From: Pseudomonadota bacterium | Lineage (GTDB): Bacteria > Pseudomonadota > Gammaproteobacteria > Nitrosococcales > Methylophagaceae | DNA: 52,828 nucleotides | NCBI GenBank assembly: GCA_030576275.1 | Contig: JALIBN010000010.1 | Span: forward strand, 1 to 52,828 | Direction: 5' to 3' | Part shown: positions 7,134-14,840 of the stretch, in pieces | Layout of the letters: every line of letters starts with the position of its first letter | Numbering within the stretch: the first letter of the stretch is position 1 | Made by a program: the position numbers and the translations under genes | The notes under the pieces: generated by a model | Told to the model about the DNA's origin: nothing | Database searches by the model: none | The model's input: the letters and a program-made list of their open reading frames with translations, nothing else

Positions 7134-8936
7134 ATGTCCACAGAACAACAACCAACTACACCTACATTCTTAGAATTAGGCTTGGCAAGTCCTATACTCA
7201 AAGCCGTACAAGAAGCTGGCTACGAAATACCATCACCAATTCAGGCACAAAGCATTCCACCGTTACTTGCAGGTCGTGACCTATTAGGTCAAGCGCAAAC
7301 GGGTACCGGTAAAACAGCTGCCTTTGCATTACCATTATTAGGTCGTATTGATCCTAAAACTAAAATGCCTCAAATGTTGGTGTTAGCACCAACACGTGAA
7401 TTGGCAATTCAAGTTGCTGAAGCTATACAAAGCTATGCTCGTCACATGAAAGGTCTACATGTGTTGCCAATCTATGGCGGCCAAAGCATGGGCATTCAAT
7501 TACGCCAATTAGAGCGTCATCCACAAGTTATTGTCGGCACACCTGGTCGTGTTTTAGATCATATTCGTCGTGGTACATTAAAGCTTGGCGAACTAAAAGT
7601 ATTAGTATTAGATGAAGCCGATGAAATGTTACGTATGGGCTTTATTGATGATGTTGAAACGATCTTAAAAGAAACGCCAGATACACGTCAGGTTGCTTTA
7701 TTTTCAGCCACCATGCCTAGCGCTATTCATCGTGTAGCCACTCGCTACTTGAAAGATCCAGTTGAAATTAAGATTAAATCATTAACGTCAACCGTTGACA
7801 CCATCAACCAACGCTACTGGCAAGTAACCGGTATGCATAAACTTGATGCCTTGACACGTATTCTAGAAGTTGAAACATTTGATGCGATGATCATTTTCGT
7901 TCGCACAAAAAATTCAACAACCGAGTTGGCAGAAAAATTAGAAGCACGCGGATATTCATGTTCACCTTTAAATGGTGATATGAATCAAGCGGCTCGCGAA
8001 AAAGCGATTGAACGCGTCAAAAAAGGTAAGTTAGATATTTTAGTCGCTACCGATGTTGCGGCACGTGGTTTAGATATCGAACGCATGAGTCACGTTGTTA
8101 ACTACGACATCCCTTACGATACTGAATCTTATGTACATCGTATTGGACGTACAGGCCGTGCTGGTCGTAAAGGTGAGGCAATTTTGTTTGTTGCACCTCG
8201 CGAAAAACGTATGCTATTTGCCATCGAAAAAGCAACACGCCAAGCGATTACATTGATGCAATTACCTAGCACTGAAGATGTTGCTGATAAACGCGTAATG
8301 GAATTCAAGCAACAACTTAGCGAAACAATTGAATCGCAAGATTTAAGCTTTTTCGAACAAGTTATCAGTAGCTATCAACAAGAGCATGATTCAGATCCAA
8401 CAGAAGTTGCAGCAGCACTGGCTTATTTAGTACAAAAAAGCCGTCCACTTAAACCTGTTAAACATGTTCAAGAACGTCCGGCTCGTGAAGACCGTCCATC
8501 TAGAGATAGAGATGATCGACCACGAAATAATGATCGCGATAGCAGAGGAGAACGTGATGGCTCTCCTCGTAGAAGCCCACAAAAATCTGAACATAGATCA
8601 GAACAAGGCATGGACAGCTACCGTGTAGAAGTCGGTAAATCCGATGGTGTTGAAGCTAAAAACTTAGTCGGAGCCATTGCCAATGAAGCTGGAATCGACA
8701 GTAAAGATATTGGTCGAATCACCATTCTTGATGATCATAGTGTTATCGATCTGCCAGAAGGTATGCCAAAGGATTTGTTCCAACAATTAGGCAAGGTTTG
8801 GGTCAACAACAAACAACTGAATATCAGCCCAGCAAAAGGTGATTTCGAGCACGCTAGTCGTGATCGTAAACCAAGAAGAACTGGCAAACCACGTATGCGC
8901 CCACGTGATAGTGCAAAACGACCATCTAGGGGCTAA
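7134..8936 (+). CDS. deaD: DEAD-box ATP-dependent RNA helicase, DeaD/CsdA type
   Basis: A 600-residue RNA helicase that unwinds structured RNA, probably in ribosome assembly, mRNA decay and cold adaptation. Domain 1 (about 10-210) has the Q motif, AQTGTGKT (54-61), PTRELA, GTPGR, DEAD and SAT; domain 2 has IIFVRTK, the VATDVAARGLDIERM motif and HRIGRTGRAG. An Arg/Asp-rich linker (about 448-510) leads to a DbpA-type RNA-binding domain (about 518-575, YRVEVGKSDGVEAKNLVGAI) and a basic Arg/Lys tail. This layout matches CsdA/DeaD rather than RhlB, RhlE or SrmB. It is a single-gene unit with a -10 box, a leader hairpin and its own terminator. Confidence 0.94.
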   Translation: MSTEQQPTTPTFLELGLASPILKAVQEAGYEIPSPIQAQSIPPLLAGRDLLGQAQTGTGKTAAFALPLLGRIDPKTKMPQMLVLAPTRELAIQVAEAIQSYARHMKGLHVLPIYGGQSMGIQLRQLERHPQVIVGTPGRVLDHIRRGTLKLGELKVLVLDEADEMLRMGFIDDVETILKETPDTRQVALFSATMPSAIHRVATRYLKDPVEIKIKSLTSTVDTINQRYWQVTGMHKLDALTRILEVETFDAMIIFVRTKNSTTELAEKLEARGYSCSPLNGDMNQAAREKAIERVKKGKLDILVATDVAARGLDIERMSHVVNYDIPYDTESYVHRIGRTGRAGRKGEAILFVAPREKRMLFAIEKATRQAITLMQLPSTEDVADKRVMEFKQQLSETIESQDLSFFEQVISSYQQEHDSDPTEVAAALAYLVQKSRPLKPVKHVQERPAREDRPSRDRDDRPRNNDRDSRGERDGSPRRSPQKSEHRSEQGMDSYRVEVGKSDGVEAKNLVGAIANEAGIDSKDIGRITILDDHSVIDLPEGMPKDLFQQLGKVWVNNKQLNISPAKGDFEHASRDRKPRRTGKPRMRPRDSAKRPSRG

Positions 8937-8958
8937 TTAATAGCTCACTAGTAATCCC

Positions 8959-8988
8959 AAAAAAGGACGCTAACTAGCGTCCTTTTTT
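8959..8988 (+). terminator. Rho-independent terminator of deaD
   Basis: AGGACGCT (8964-8971) and AGCGTCCT (8976-8983) form a perfect stem with loop AACT, flanked by an A-run upstream and six T residues (8983-8988) downstream: a textbook intrinsic terminator. Confidence 0.93.
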
Positions 8989-9013
8989 GTTGCTGGCTAT
9001 GTAATAATAAACA

Positions 9014-10243
9014 ATGCTTAATATCATCTGGATCGCTTTTTTTACTATCGCCTTTATCGTTGCATTGATAAAGTTATTTGTATTTGGTGATACTCAGATA
9101 TTTGATCAGATGATGACAGCCATGTTCAGCCTGTCAAAAAATGCTTTTGAAATTTCGCTTGGACTAACGGGAATATTGGCTTTATGGTTGGGTATTATGC
9201 GAATCGGCGAACGCAGTGGTTTTATTGATTTACTTACTCGTGGTTTAACCCCCCTATTTGCTAAGTTAATGCCCGAAGTACCTAAGAATCACCCTGCTTT
9301 AGGTGCGATGGTGATGAATATTGCAGCTAATGCCTTAGGGCTTGACAACGCCGCAACACCGCTAGGTATCAAAGCGATGAAAGAGCTGCAATCTATCAAC
9401 CCAGACAAGGACACCGCGAGCAACGCTCAAATCCTATTTTTGGTCATTAACACCTCAGCGGTTACGTTATTTCCTGTCACCATCTTCACCTATCGAGCTC
9501 AAATGGGCGCTACTAATCCAACTGATGTCTTTATTCCGATCCTTATCGCGACTTATGCATCAACGATGATTGGTTTGCTCATAGTGTCGTGGGTACAAAA
9601 AATCAATCTGATTGATAAAGTTATCATCAGTTATCTAGGCGGGTTTACCTTATTGATAGCCGCCCTATTATCTTATTTCGCTAGCCTTACACAAAATGAT
9701 ATGCTCGCACAATCAGCACTGATCAGTAATATCATTCTATTTTCATTAGTCATGTTATTTATCGCTGGTGCCGTCATCAAAAGAGTGGATGCTTACGATG
9801 CTTTTATCGATGGTGCTAAAGAAGGTTTTGAAACCGCTATTAAGATCATTCCCTATCTTGTTGCCATGTTGGTAGCTATTGGGGTATTTCGTGCCAGTGG
9901 CGCACTCGACTTGTTAGCCAGTGGATTACGACATGTCATTTTATCGTTAAATTTAGATGACCGTTTTATCGATGCTATGCCAACAGCCTTAATGAAGCCC
10001 TTTAGCGGTAGCGGTGCTCGTGCAATGATGGTCGATACTATGCAAGTTTATGGAGCAGATTCCTTTGCTGGTCGACTCGCCTCAATTGTTCAAGGCAGTA
10101 CTGAAACCACATTTTATGTATTGGCGGTATATTTTGGCTCTGTCGGCATCAAAAATATTCGTCATGCAGCGGCGTGTGGCATAGCCGCTGACATGGCTGG
10201 CATCCTCGCCGCTATCGCTGTTGCTTATTGGTTTTTTGGCTAG
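9014..10243 (+). CDS. Fused SpmA-SpmB-like nucleoside-recognition (Gate) membrane protein
   Basis: A 409-residue inner-membrane protein. The first half resembles SpmA (GIMRIGERSGFIDLL, PKNHPALGAMVMNIAANALGLDNAATPLGIKAM) and the second half SpmB (DGAKEGFETAIKIIPYLVAMLVAIGVFRASGAL, then PFSGSGARAMM and GSTETTFYVLAVYFG). Both halves carry the Gate or nucleoside-recognition domain. In Bacillus the two are separate spore-maturation proteins; fused versions occur in non-sporulating Gram-negative bacteria, where the job is unknown, possibly transport. Several membrane helices are evident in each half. No strong ribosome site is seen before the ATG. The link to sporulation should not be taken literally here. 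Confidence 0.88.
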   Translation: MLNIIWIAFFTIAFIVALIKLFVFGDTQIFDQMMTAMFSLSKNAFEISLGLTGILALWLGIMRIGERSGFIDLLTRGLTPLFAKLMPEVPKNHPALGAMVMNIAANALGLDNAATPLGIKAMKELQSINPDKDTASNAQILFLVINTSAVTLFPVTIFTYRAQMGATNPTDVFIPILIATYASTMIGLLIVSWVQKINLIDKVIISYLGGFTLLIAALLSYFASLTQNDMLAQSALISNIILFSLVMLFIAGAVIKRVDAYDAFIDGAKEGFETAIKIIPYLVAMLVAIGVFRASGALDLLASGLRHVILSLNLDDRFIDAMPTALMKPFSGSGARAMMVDTMQVYGADSFAGRLASIVQGSTETTFYVLAVYFGSVGIKNIRHAAACGIAADMAGILAAIAVAYWFFG

Positions 10244-10382
10244 CATTGAGCTTTTTAACTAGCCTCCTCGCAATAACAGTTAGTGCTGACGTAATCACTG
10301 AGCATGATAATAATTATGAAATTTTAACTAAAATGGAACAAAATATAGCAATCAACCTTTTAGTGCCTATCGGTATCGTTTT

Positions 10383-10793
10383 ATGACATTTCATGAAAAT
10401 AATTTGGAAAATAGTACACCCATCGTGTTTATTGATATCTATAACCAAGATGACGATGCCCTTGTCGACAAGGCATTTTGCATTATGGCCACTATTGAAA
10501 ATGATTCGGCCAATATTTCGTCGCTCACAGATGCAGAAACAACTGACCAGCATGACGACAAAAACCTGACAGATAAGCCTTATTGCATTATGGCAACGAT
10601 TGATGAGGATTCGGTCAATATTTCCCCTATCATAGTTACTAATATATCTAATCAGATTGACGAGACACTTACCGACAACGCTTATTGTGTAGTTACCACG
10701 ATTGAAAATGATTTAGTCAATATTTCACCTATAGTCGTAACTAATATATATGATCAAATCGCCGACGCACTTACAGAAAAAGGTTATTACCTT
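10383..10793 (+). repeat. Four diverged in-frame tandem copies of a 34-codon unit
   Basis: Copies: 10383-10484 (residues 1-34), 10485-10589 (35-69, one codon longer), 10590-10691 (70-103) and 10692-10793 (104-137). The idealised unit reads MATIENDSVNISPIVVTNI followed by YDQIDDALTDKAYCI. Copies 1, 2 and 3 each begin with Met; copy 4 begins with Val and runs on into the oxygenase. By my count copies 3 and 4 share 18 of 34 residues. The reading frame is kept in all copies although the bases have diverged, so the duplications are not very recent and the protein has stayed under selection to remain open. Confidence 0.85.
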
Positions 10794-11354
10794 GCACATC
10801 AGCTACTGCCTGAAGCAATGACGGTAGCTCTCTCACGGCGAGTAACGCAGCTTAATGGCGATGACTTTCAAACTGGAGGTATTGGCCGTAAACAAACGTT
10901 TCAACTAAATCAGAAAATTCGTAGTGATGAAACTCGCTGGCTGACAGTCGATAATGGCATTGATGCTAGTTACCTTGACTGGATGTCCAAGTTACGTACA
11001 GAGCTCAATCAACGCTTATATATGGGATTATTTAAATACGAAGCACACTATGCTCATTACTCACCAGGGGCATACTACCAACGTCATGTAGATGCGTTTA
11101 AAGGCCAATCTAATCGAGTACTAACGACCTTGTTATATCTTAATCCTGATTGGCAAACTACTGATGGTGGAGAGCTTGTCATCTACCATCCTGAAACTGA
11201 GGAGGTTATCGAACAAATACTACCTGAATACGGTAAATTTATCGTTTTCCTCAGCGATCAGTTCCCGCATCAAGTCCTTAGAGCAAATCGGGATCGTTAC
11301 AGCATTTCAGGTTGGTTTCATATCAATGATTCACCAGAGAATTCATTCCAATGA
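10383..11354 (+). CDS. Prolyl-hydroxylase-like 2-oxoglutarate/Fe(II) oxygenase with repeated N-terminus
   Basis: A 323-residue protein. Residues from about 120 to 315 form a 2-oxoglutarate/Fe(II) oxygenase: HYSPGAYYQRHVDAF supplies His235 and Asp237, FPHQV supplies His296, and RYSISGWF supplies the co-substrate Arg near 305. It resembles the bacterial prolyl hydroxylases (Pseudomonas PPHD, which hydroxylates elongation factor Tu); the substrate here is inferred, not shown. Family members are usually near 200 residues. The excess is explained by residues 1-137 being four tandem copies of a 34-residue unit (see the repeat entry), of which only the last is part of the usual enzyme N-terminus. 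The ATG at 10383 is the only start codon after the upstream stop. Its end overlaps the deformylase gene by 4 bases. Confidence 0.85.
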   Translation: MTFHENNLENSTPIVFIDIYNQDDDALVDKAFCIMATIENDSANISSLTDAETTDQHDDKNLTDKPYCIMATIDEDSVNISPIIVTNISNQIDETLTDNAYCVVTTIENDLVNISPIVVTNIYDQIADALTEKGYYLAHQLLPEAMTVALSRRVTQLNGDDFQTGGIGRKQTFQLNQKIRSDETRWLTVDNGIDASYLDWMSKLRTELNQRLYMGLFKYEAHYAHYSPGAYYQRHVDAFKGQSNRVLTTLLYLNPDWQTTDGGELVIYHPETEEVIEQILPEYGKFIVFLSDQFPHQVLRANRDRYSISGWFHINDSPENSFQ

Positions 11355-11884
11355 ACCATGCAGAGTTTGAATTAATTCAGTTAGGTCACCCTCATCTTCG
11401 CCGTCAAGCTGAGATGGTTACTGAAATTCTGTCTGCCGAAACTCAACATTTACTCGATGAGTTATTAGCATTTGTCGTTGCTAAAAATGGTGTGGGAATT
11501 GCCGCGCCTCAAGTTGGTATAAACCAACGACTATTCATTATGTGTTCGCGGCCTAATTCACGATACCCACTTGCCCCGGAAATGGCACCAACCTTTGTTA
11601 TTAATCCTGAAATAATATGGCGTTCTGATGAAATTGAAAAAGGCTGGGAAGGCTGTTTAAGCTTGCCAGGGATAAGAGGTTTAGTGCCTCGACATCAGGC
11701 AATTAAAGTTCAATATGCATCTCGGTCTAATGAGCTCATTGAAGTAGAATACTCTGGCTTTATTGCTCGCGTATTCCAGCATGAACTAGATCACCTTGAC
11801 GGTATTGTTTATATCGATCGAGTTGAAAGCACCCACGAGATCATGATGGAAAAAGAATGGCTGAAGCAGTTCACAAGCAACTAA
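11351..11884 (+). CDS. def: Peptide deformylase
   Basis: Removes the N-formyl group from nascent proteins. The 177-residue protein has all three family motifs: GVGIAAPQVG (about 47-56), EGCLSLPG with the metal-binding Cys, and HELDHLDG with the catalytic Glu and two metal His. It overlaps the stop of the 2-oxoglutarate oxygenase by 4 bases (ATGA), so the two are translationally coupled: a pairing of two enzymes acting on the translation apparatus or its products. This may not be the only deformylase of the genome, since def is commonly linked to fmt elsewhere. Confidence 0.95.
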   Translation: MNHAEFELIQLGHPHLRRQAEMVTEILSAETQHLLDELLAFVVAKNGVGIAAPQVGINQRLFIMCSRPNSRYPLAPEMAPTFVINPEIIWRSDEIEKGWEGCLSLPGIRGLVPRHQAIKVQYASRSNELIEVEYSGFIARVFQHELDHLDGIVYIDRVESTHEIMMEKEWLKQFTSN

Positions 11885-11916
11885 TGCTCGTTTATCATCA
11901 ACACTAAGAGAGAGAG

Positions 11917-12546
11917 ATGCTCGACATAACCGAATATACCAAATTCTTAATTGCGATACTTGCTATATCAAATCCTATAGGCATAATCCCCGTTTTTTTG
12001 ACACTCACAGCCGATCACACTATAAGTCAGCGAGTAAAAATTGGCCAGATTGTTGTCATAGCTACCACCTTGATTTTACTTATCACGCTATTTTTTGGCG
12101 AATTCGTACTCAATGTTTTTGGCATTAGCATTGATTCATTTCGAGTCGGTGGGGGCATTCTGATTTTGCTAATGGCCATATCAATGCTCAATACTTCACA
12201 TGGCACGATCAAACAAAACAGGAATACTGTAGAGCAACATGACAGTGAATCCATTGCTGTTGTGCCCTTGGCTATGCCCTTATTAGCAGGACCAGGTGCC
12301 ATAGGTACGGTGATAATTAATGCATCTAAAGGATCAGGTGTAATTCACTACAGTCTATTAGTTACCGATATCATTTTGCTCGGTGTAGTATTGTGGTTAA
12401 TATTTAAAATAATGCCTTTAATTGCAAAGCATATTAGTTCTGTTGGCATTAATATTTCGACAAGAATTATGGGCTTAATTTTAGCCGCGATTGCCATTGA
12501 GTTTATTGCTAACGGCTTAAAAGGTTTATTTCCTGCACTGAACTAA
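11917..12546 (+). CDS. MarC/YchE family inner-membrane protein
   Basis: A 209-residue integral membrane protein of the UPF0056 (MarC) family with six hydrophobic segments. Typical signatures are FLIAILAISNPIGIIPVFLTLT at the start, FRVGGGILILLMAISML, and VVPLAMPLLAGPGAIGTVI. The function of the family is unknown; the early link of MarC to antibiotic resistance was withdrawn for E. coli. A purine-rich ribosome site (AAGAGAGAGAG) lies just upstream of the ATG. It faces the DUF3549 gene end to end with only 4 bases between stops and no visible terminator. Confidence 0.9.
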   Translation: MLDITEYTKFLIAILAISNPIGIIPVFLTLTADHTISQRVKIGQIVVIATTLILLITLFFGEFVLNVFGISIDSFRVGGGILILLMAISMLNTSHGTIKQNRNTVEQHDSESIAVVPLAMPLLAGPGAIGTVIINASKGSGVIHYSLLVTDIILLGVVLWLIFKIMPLIAKHISSVGINISTRIMGLILAAIAIEFIANGLKGLFPALN

Positions 12547-12550
12547 AGAA

Positions 12551-13603
12551 TTAACTGAACAGTTTGCCAACAGCGATACTTAATTCTTTGGAACGTTGCG
12601 GGGAACGTAATGACTGCATAATATGTGGCCGCATTCCTGGCAGATACAAAACATCAACGATTAGCTGATTAAATCCTTCTTGACCAGCATCATTACGCGC
12701 CAATTGTTCCAGAAACATCTGGCAAATCAAGTCTTGTTCCAAGACTCTCCAGACTCGTCCACTAATTGTCGCTAAGACCTCAATATTGCGACTGCACGAA
12801 TGCTTTAATACTTGCTTGACCATTGAATCAACTAAGCCTCGAGCGGGGCTATTTGAAGCGGCACGCAAACAAGCACAAATTTGATTAATATCAGGCTGTT
12901 TTTCCTGTAACTCCATATTTAATCGCTGTGCAAGTACTTCAACAATTCCTGCCACGGGCTCTGCGTGTTCTAAAAATGTACTAAATACGTTCCATGGCAC
13001 TTCGGGCAAGTTAGGAAGAGTAGCAATCAAATCTATTGTTTCTTCGCCATCATTAGCCAATCTGATAGCTATATCAGCGATACCTTGCATAGCTAATGAT
13101 TGCCAGTCATTCTTGTCAGTTACACCGGTAAAATAAGCCAACGCTACATCATAAAATGGTGATACTGGCATATTAAGACATTTAGTAACGTGGGCATTAA
13201 AAACTGCCATTTTTTGCTCTTGAGGTACAAAAGTATAAGGGCTATCTTTTAAGGCACCTTCAATCTGTTGACCATCTTCAGCTGCCAGCATGCATTCGCC
13301 GACACGATCTAACAGCATCACTAAAAATTCGTCTCTAGCGGCTTGGATAAGCAATCCTTGCTCGTCCAAAGGCAATTTCAAAAACCAAACATACTGCCTG
13401 TCAGTATGTTCAGGATGCCAAAAAACAACACCAAATAAGGCCTGTTTTTTCAGTGGATATGGATATGGTAATTTGGCTTGTTCAAAACCCACAAACTCTT
13501 CTGAAGATATTTTAACAACGCGTCGTCCCATATCAAATACACGATATTGGGCGCCGCTACGGTGTAGAAATTTACCTAAAGTTGTTATTGTATTATCTGT
13601 CAT
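12551..13603 (-). CDS. DUF3549 family protein, function unknown
   Basis: A 350-residue soluble protein recognised by its N-terminus (FLHRSGAQYRVFDMGRRVVKIS) and the segment FWHPEHTDRQYVWFLKLPLDEQGLL, characteristic of the DUF3549 family found in gammaproteobacteria. No signal peptide, membrane segment or catalytic motif is evident; the second half is Leu-rich and probably helical. It starts 10 bases downstream of argJ and is likely the last gene of the secA-argJ transcript. I know of no function for the family. Confidence 0.8.
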   Translation of the reverse strand: MTDNTITTLGKFLHRSGAQYRVFDMGRRVVKISSEEFVGFEQAKLPYPYPLKKQALFGVVFWHPEHTDRQYVWFLKLPLDEQGLLIQAARDEFLVMLLDRVGECMLAAEDGQQIEGALKDSPYTFVPQEQKMAVFNAHVTKCLNMPVSPFYDVALAYFTGVTDKNDWQSLAMQGIADIAIRLANDGEETIDLIATLPNLPEVPWNVFSTFLEHAEPVAGIVEVLAQRLNMELQEKQPDINQICACLRAASNSPARGLVDSMVKQVLKHSCSRNIEVLATISGRVWRVLEQDLICQMFLEQLARNDAGQEGFNQLIVDVLYLPGMRPHIMQSLRSPQRSKELSIAVGKLFS

Positions 13604-13613
13604 CAGTCATGAT

Positions 13614-14840
13614 CTAACTACGATACTCGGCGTTTATTTTCACGTAGTCATAAGAAAAATCACAGGTCCAAACTGTATCAGAGGCATCACCACGACCGAG
13701 TACCACGCGTATCAAGATCTCGTCCTGGCTTGTCACGTGTTGACCTTTTTGTTCAGTATAATCTGCTGCAGGCTCGCCGCCATCAACGATACAAACATTG
13801 CCTAGATATATTGTGACTTTTGATAAATCGAAATTGCTAATACCACTGCGACCTACGGCAGCTAAAATTCGTCCCCAATTTGGGTCAGAGGCAAATAAAG
13901 CAGTTTTGACTAAAGGTGAATGAGCAATTGTATAGGCAACTTGCCGACATTCTTCTGTATTTTGGCCTTGCGCAACTTCAATTTCGATGAATTTGGTTGC
14001 TCCTTCGCCATCACGCACGATCGCATGGGCAAGATGCTGACTCACTTCTGCGATAACTTGATAAATGGCTTGTGCATTAGCCGAGTCAAAATCAGTAATA
14101 ACTACATTTGTAGCCTGACCAGTAGCCATCAAGACGCAGGCATCGTTGGTCGATGTATCACCATCCACTGATATTCTATTAAATGATTGATCAGCGGCTT
14201 TAAGCAACATGGCATCAAGTACACCTTGGTCAATAGCAGCATCCGTCGCGATATAGGACAGCATTGTCGCCATATCTGGTCGAATCATACCTGAGCCTTT
14301 TGCGATTCCAGTAACCGTAATCGTTTTACCATCAATCTCAAGTTGTTTGGATAATGCCTTTGCGATGGTATCTGTGGTCATGATCGCGTGCGCGGCAGCA
14401 TACCAATTGTCAGTTGCCAAATTTTGGTATGCATCTGGCAATGCTGCTTTTATTTTTTCTACAGGTAATTGCTGACCAATCACACCGGTTGAAAATGGTA
14501 AAATAGTATTGCTGTTTAGCTTTGATAACTCAGCGACTGCTTGGCAACATGCTTGAGCTGCCTGCATGCCTTGCTCACCCGTTCCAGCATTGGCGTTGCC
14601 TGAATTTATCAAAAAATAACGCGGTGATACTTCACTTTGGTGTCGTTTAGCCAGTGTCACTGGGGCCGCACAAAACGCATTTTTCGTAAAGATTGCCGAG
14701 CTTGTGGTGCCAGCATTTAACTCGATTAATACTAAGTCAACTAGCCCAACTGTTTTTATTCCAGCGCTGGCCACACCCAACTTAATACCTGCTATAGGCA
14801 ATAAATCATCTTTTTCTGGCGCAATAAGATTGACTGGCAT
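13614..14840 (-). CDS. argJ: Bifunctional ornithine acetyltransferase / N-acetylglutamate synthase
   Basis: Arginine biosynthesis: transfers acetyl from N-acetylornithine to glutamate, and in bifunctional forms also from acetyl-CoA. 408 residues, normal length. The self-cleavage site is plain in KGSGMIRPDMATML, where the Thr of ATML becomes the N-terminal nucleophile of the beta chain. The oxyanion-hole region (PFSTGVIGQQLP) and the C-terminal WGRILAAVGRSG segment are also present. Its ATG overlaps the secA stop in TAATG, so it is coupled to secA, as in many gammaproteobacteria. Confidence 0.96.
   Translation of the reverse strand: MPVNLIAPEKDDLLPIAGIKLGVASAGIKTVGLVDLVLIELNAGTTSSAIFTKNAFCAAPVTLAKRHQSEVSPRYFLINSGNANAGTGEQGMQAAQACCQAVAELSKLNSNTILPFSTGVIGQQLPVEKIKAALPDAYQNLATDNWYAAAHAIMTTDTIAKALSKQLEIDGKTITVTGIAKGSGMIRPDMATMLSYIATDAAIDQGVLDAMLLKAADQSFNRISVDGDTSTNDACVLMATGQATNVVITDFDSANAQAIYQVIAEVSQHLAHAIVRDGEGATKFIEIEVAQGQNTEECRQVAYTIAHSPLVKTALFASDPNWGRILAAVGRSGISNFDLSKVTIYLGNVCIVDGGEPAADYTEQKGQHVTSQDEILIRVVLGRGDASDTVWTCDFSYDYVKINAEYRS

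Noticed and set aside
13290-13805. 171-codon plus-strand open frame across the DUF3549-argJ junction
   Set aside because: Antisense to two well-supported genes; composition mirrors their complement.
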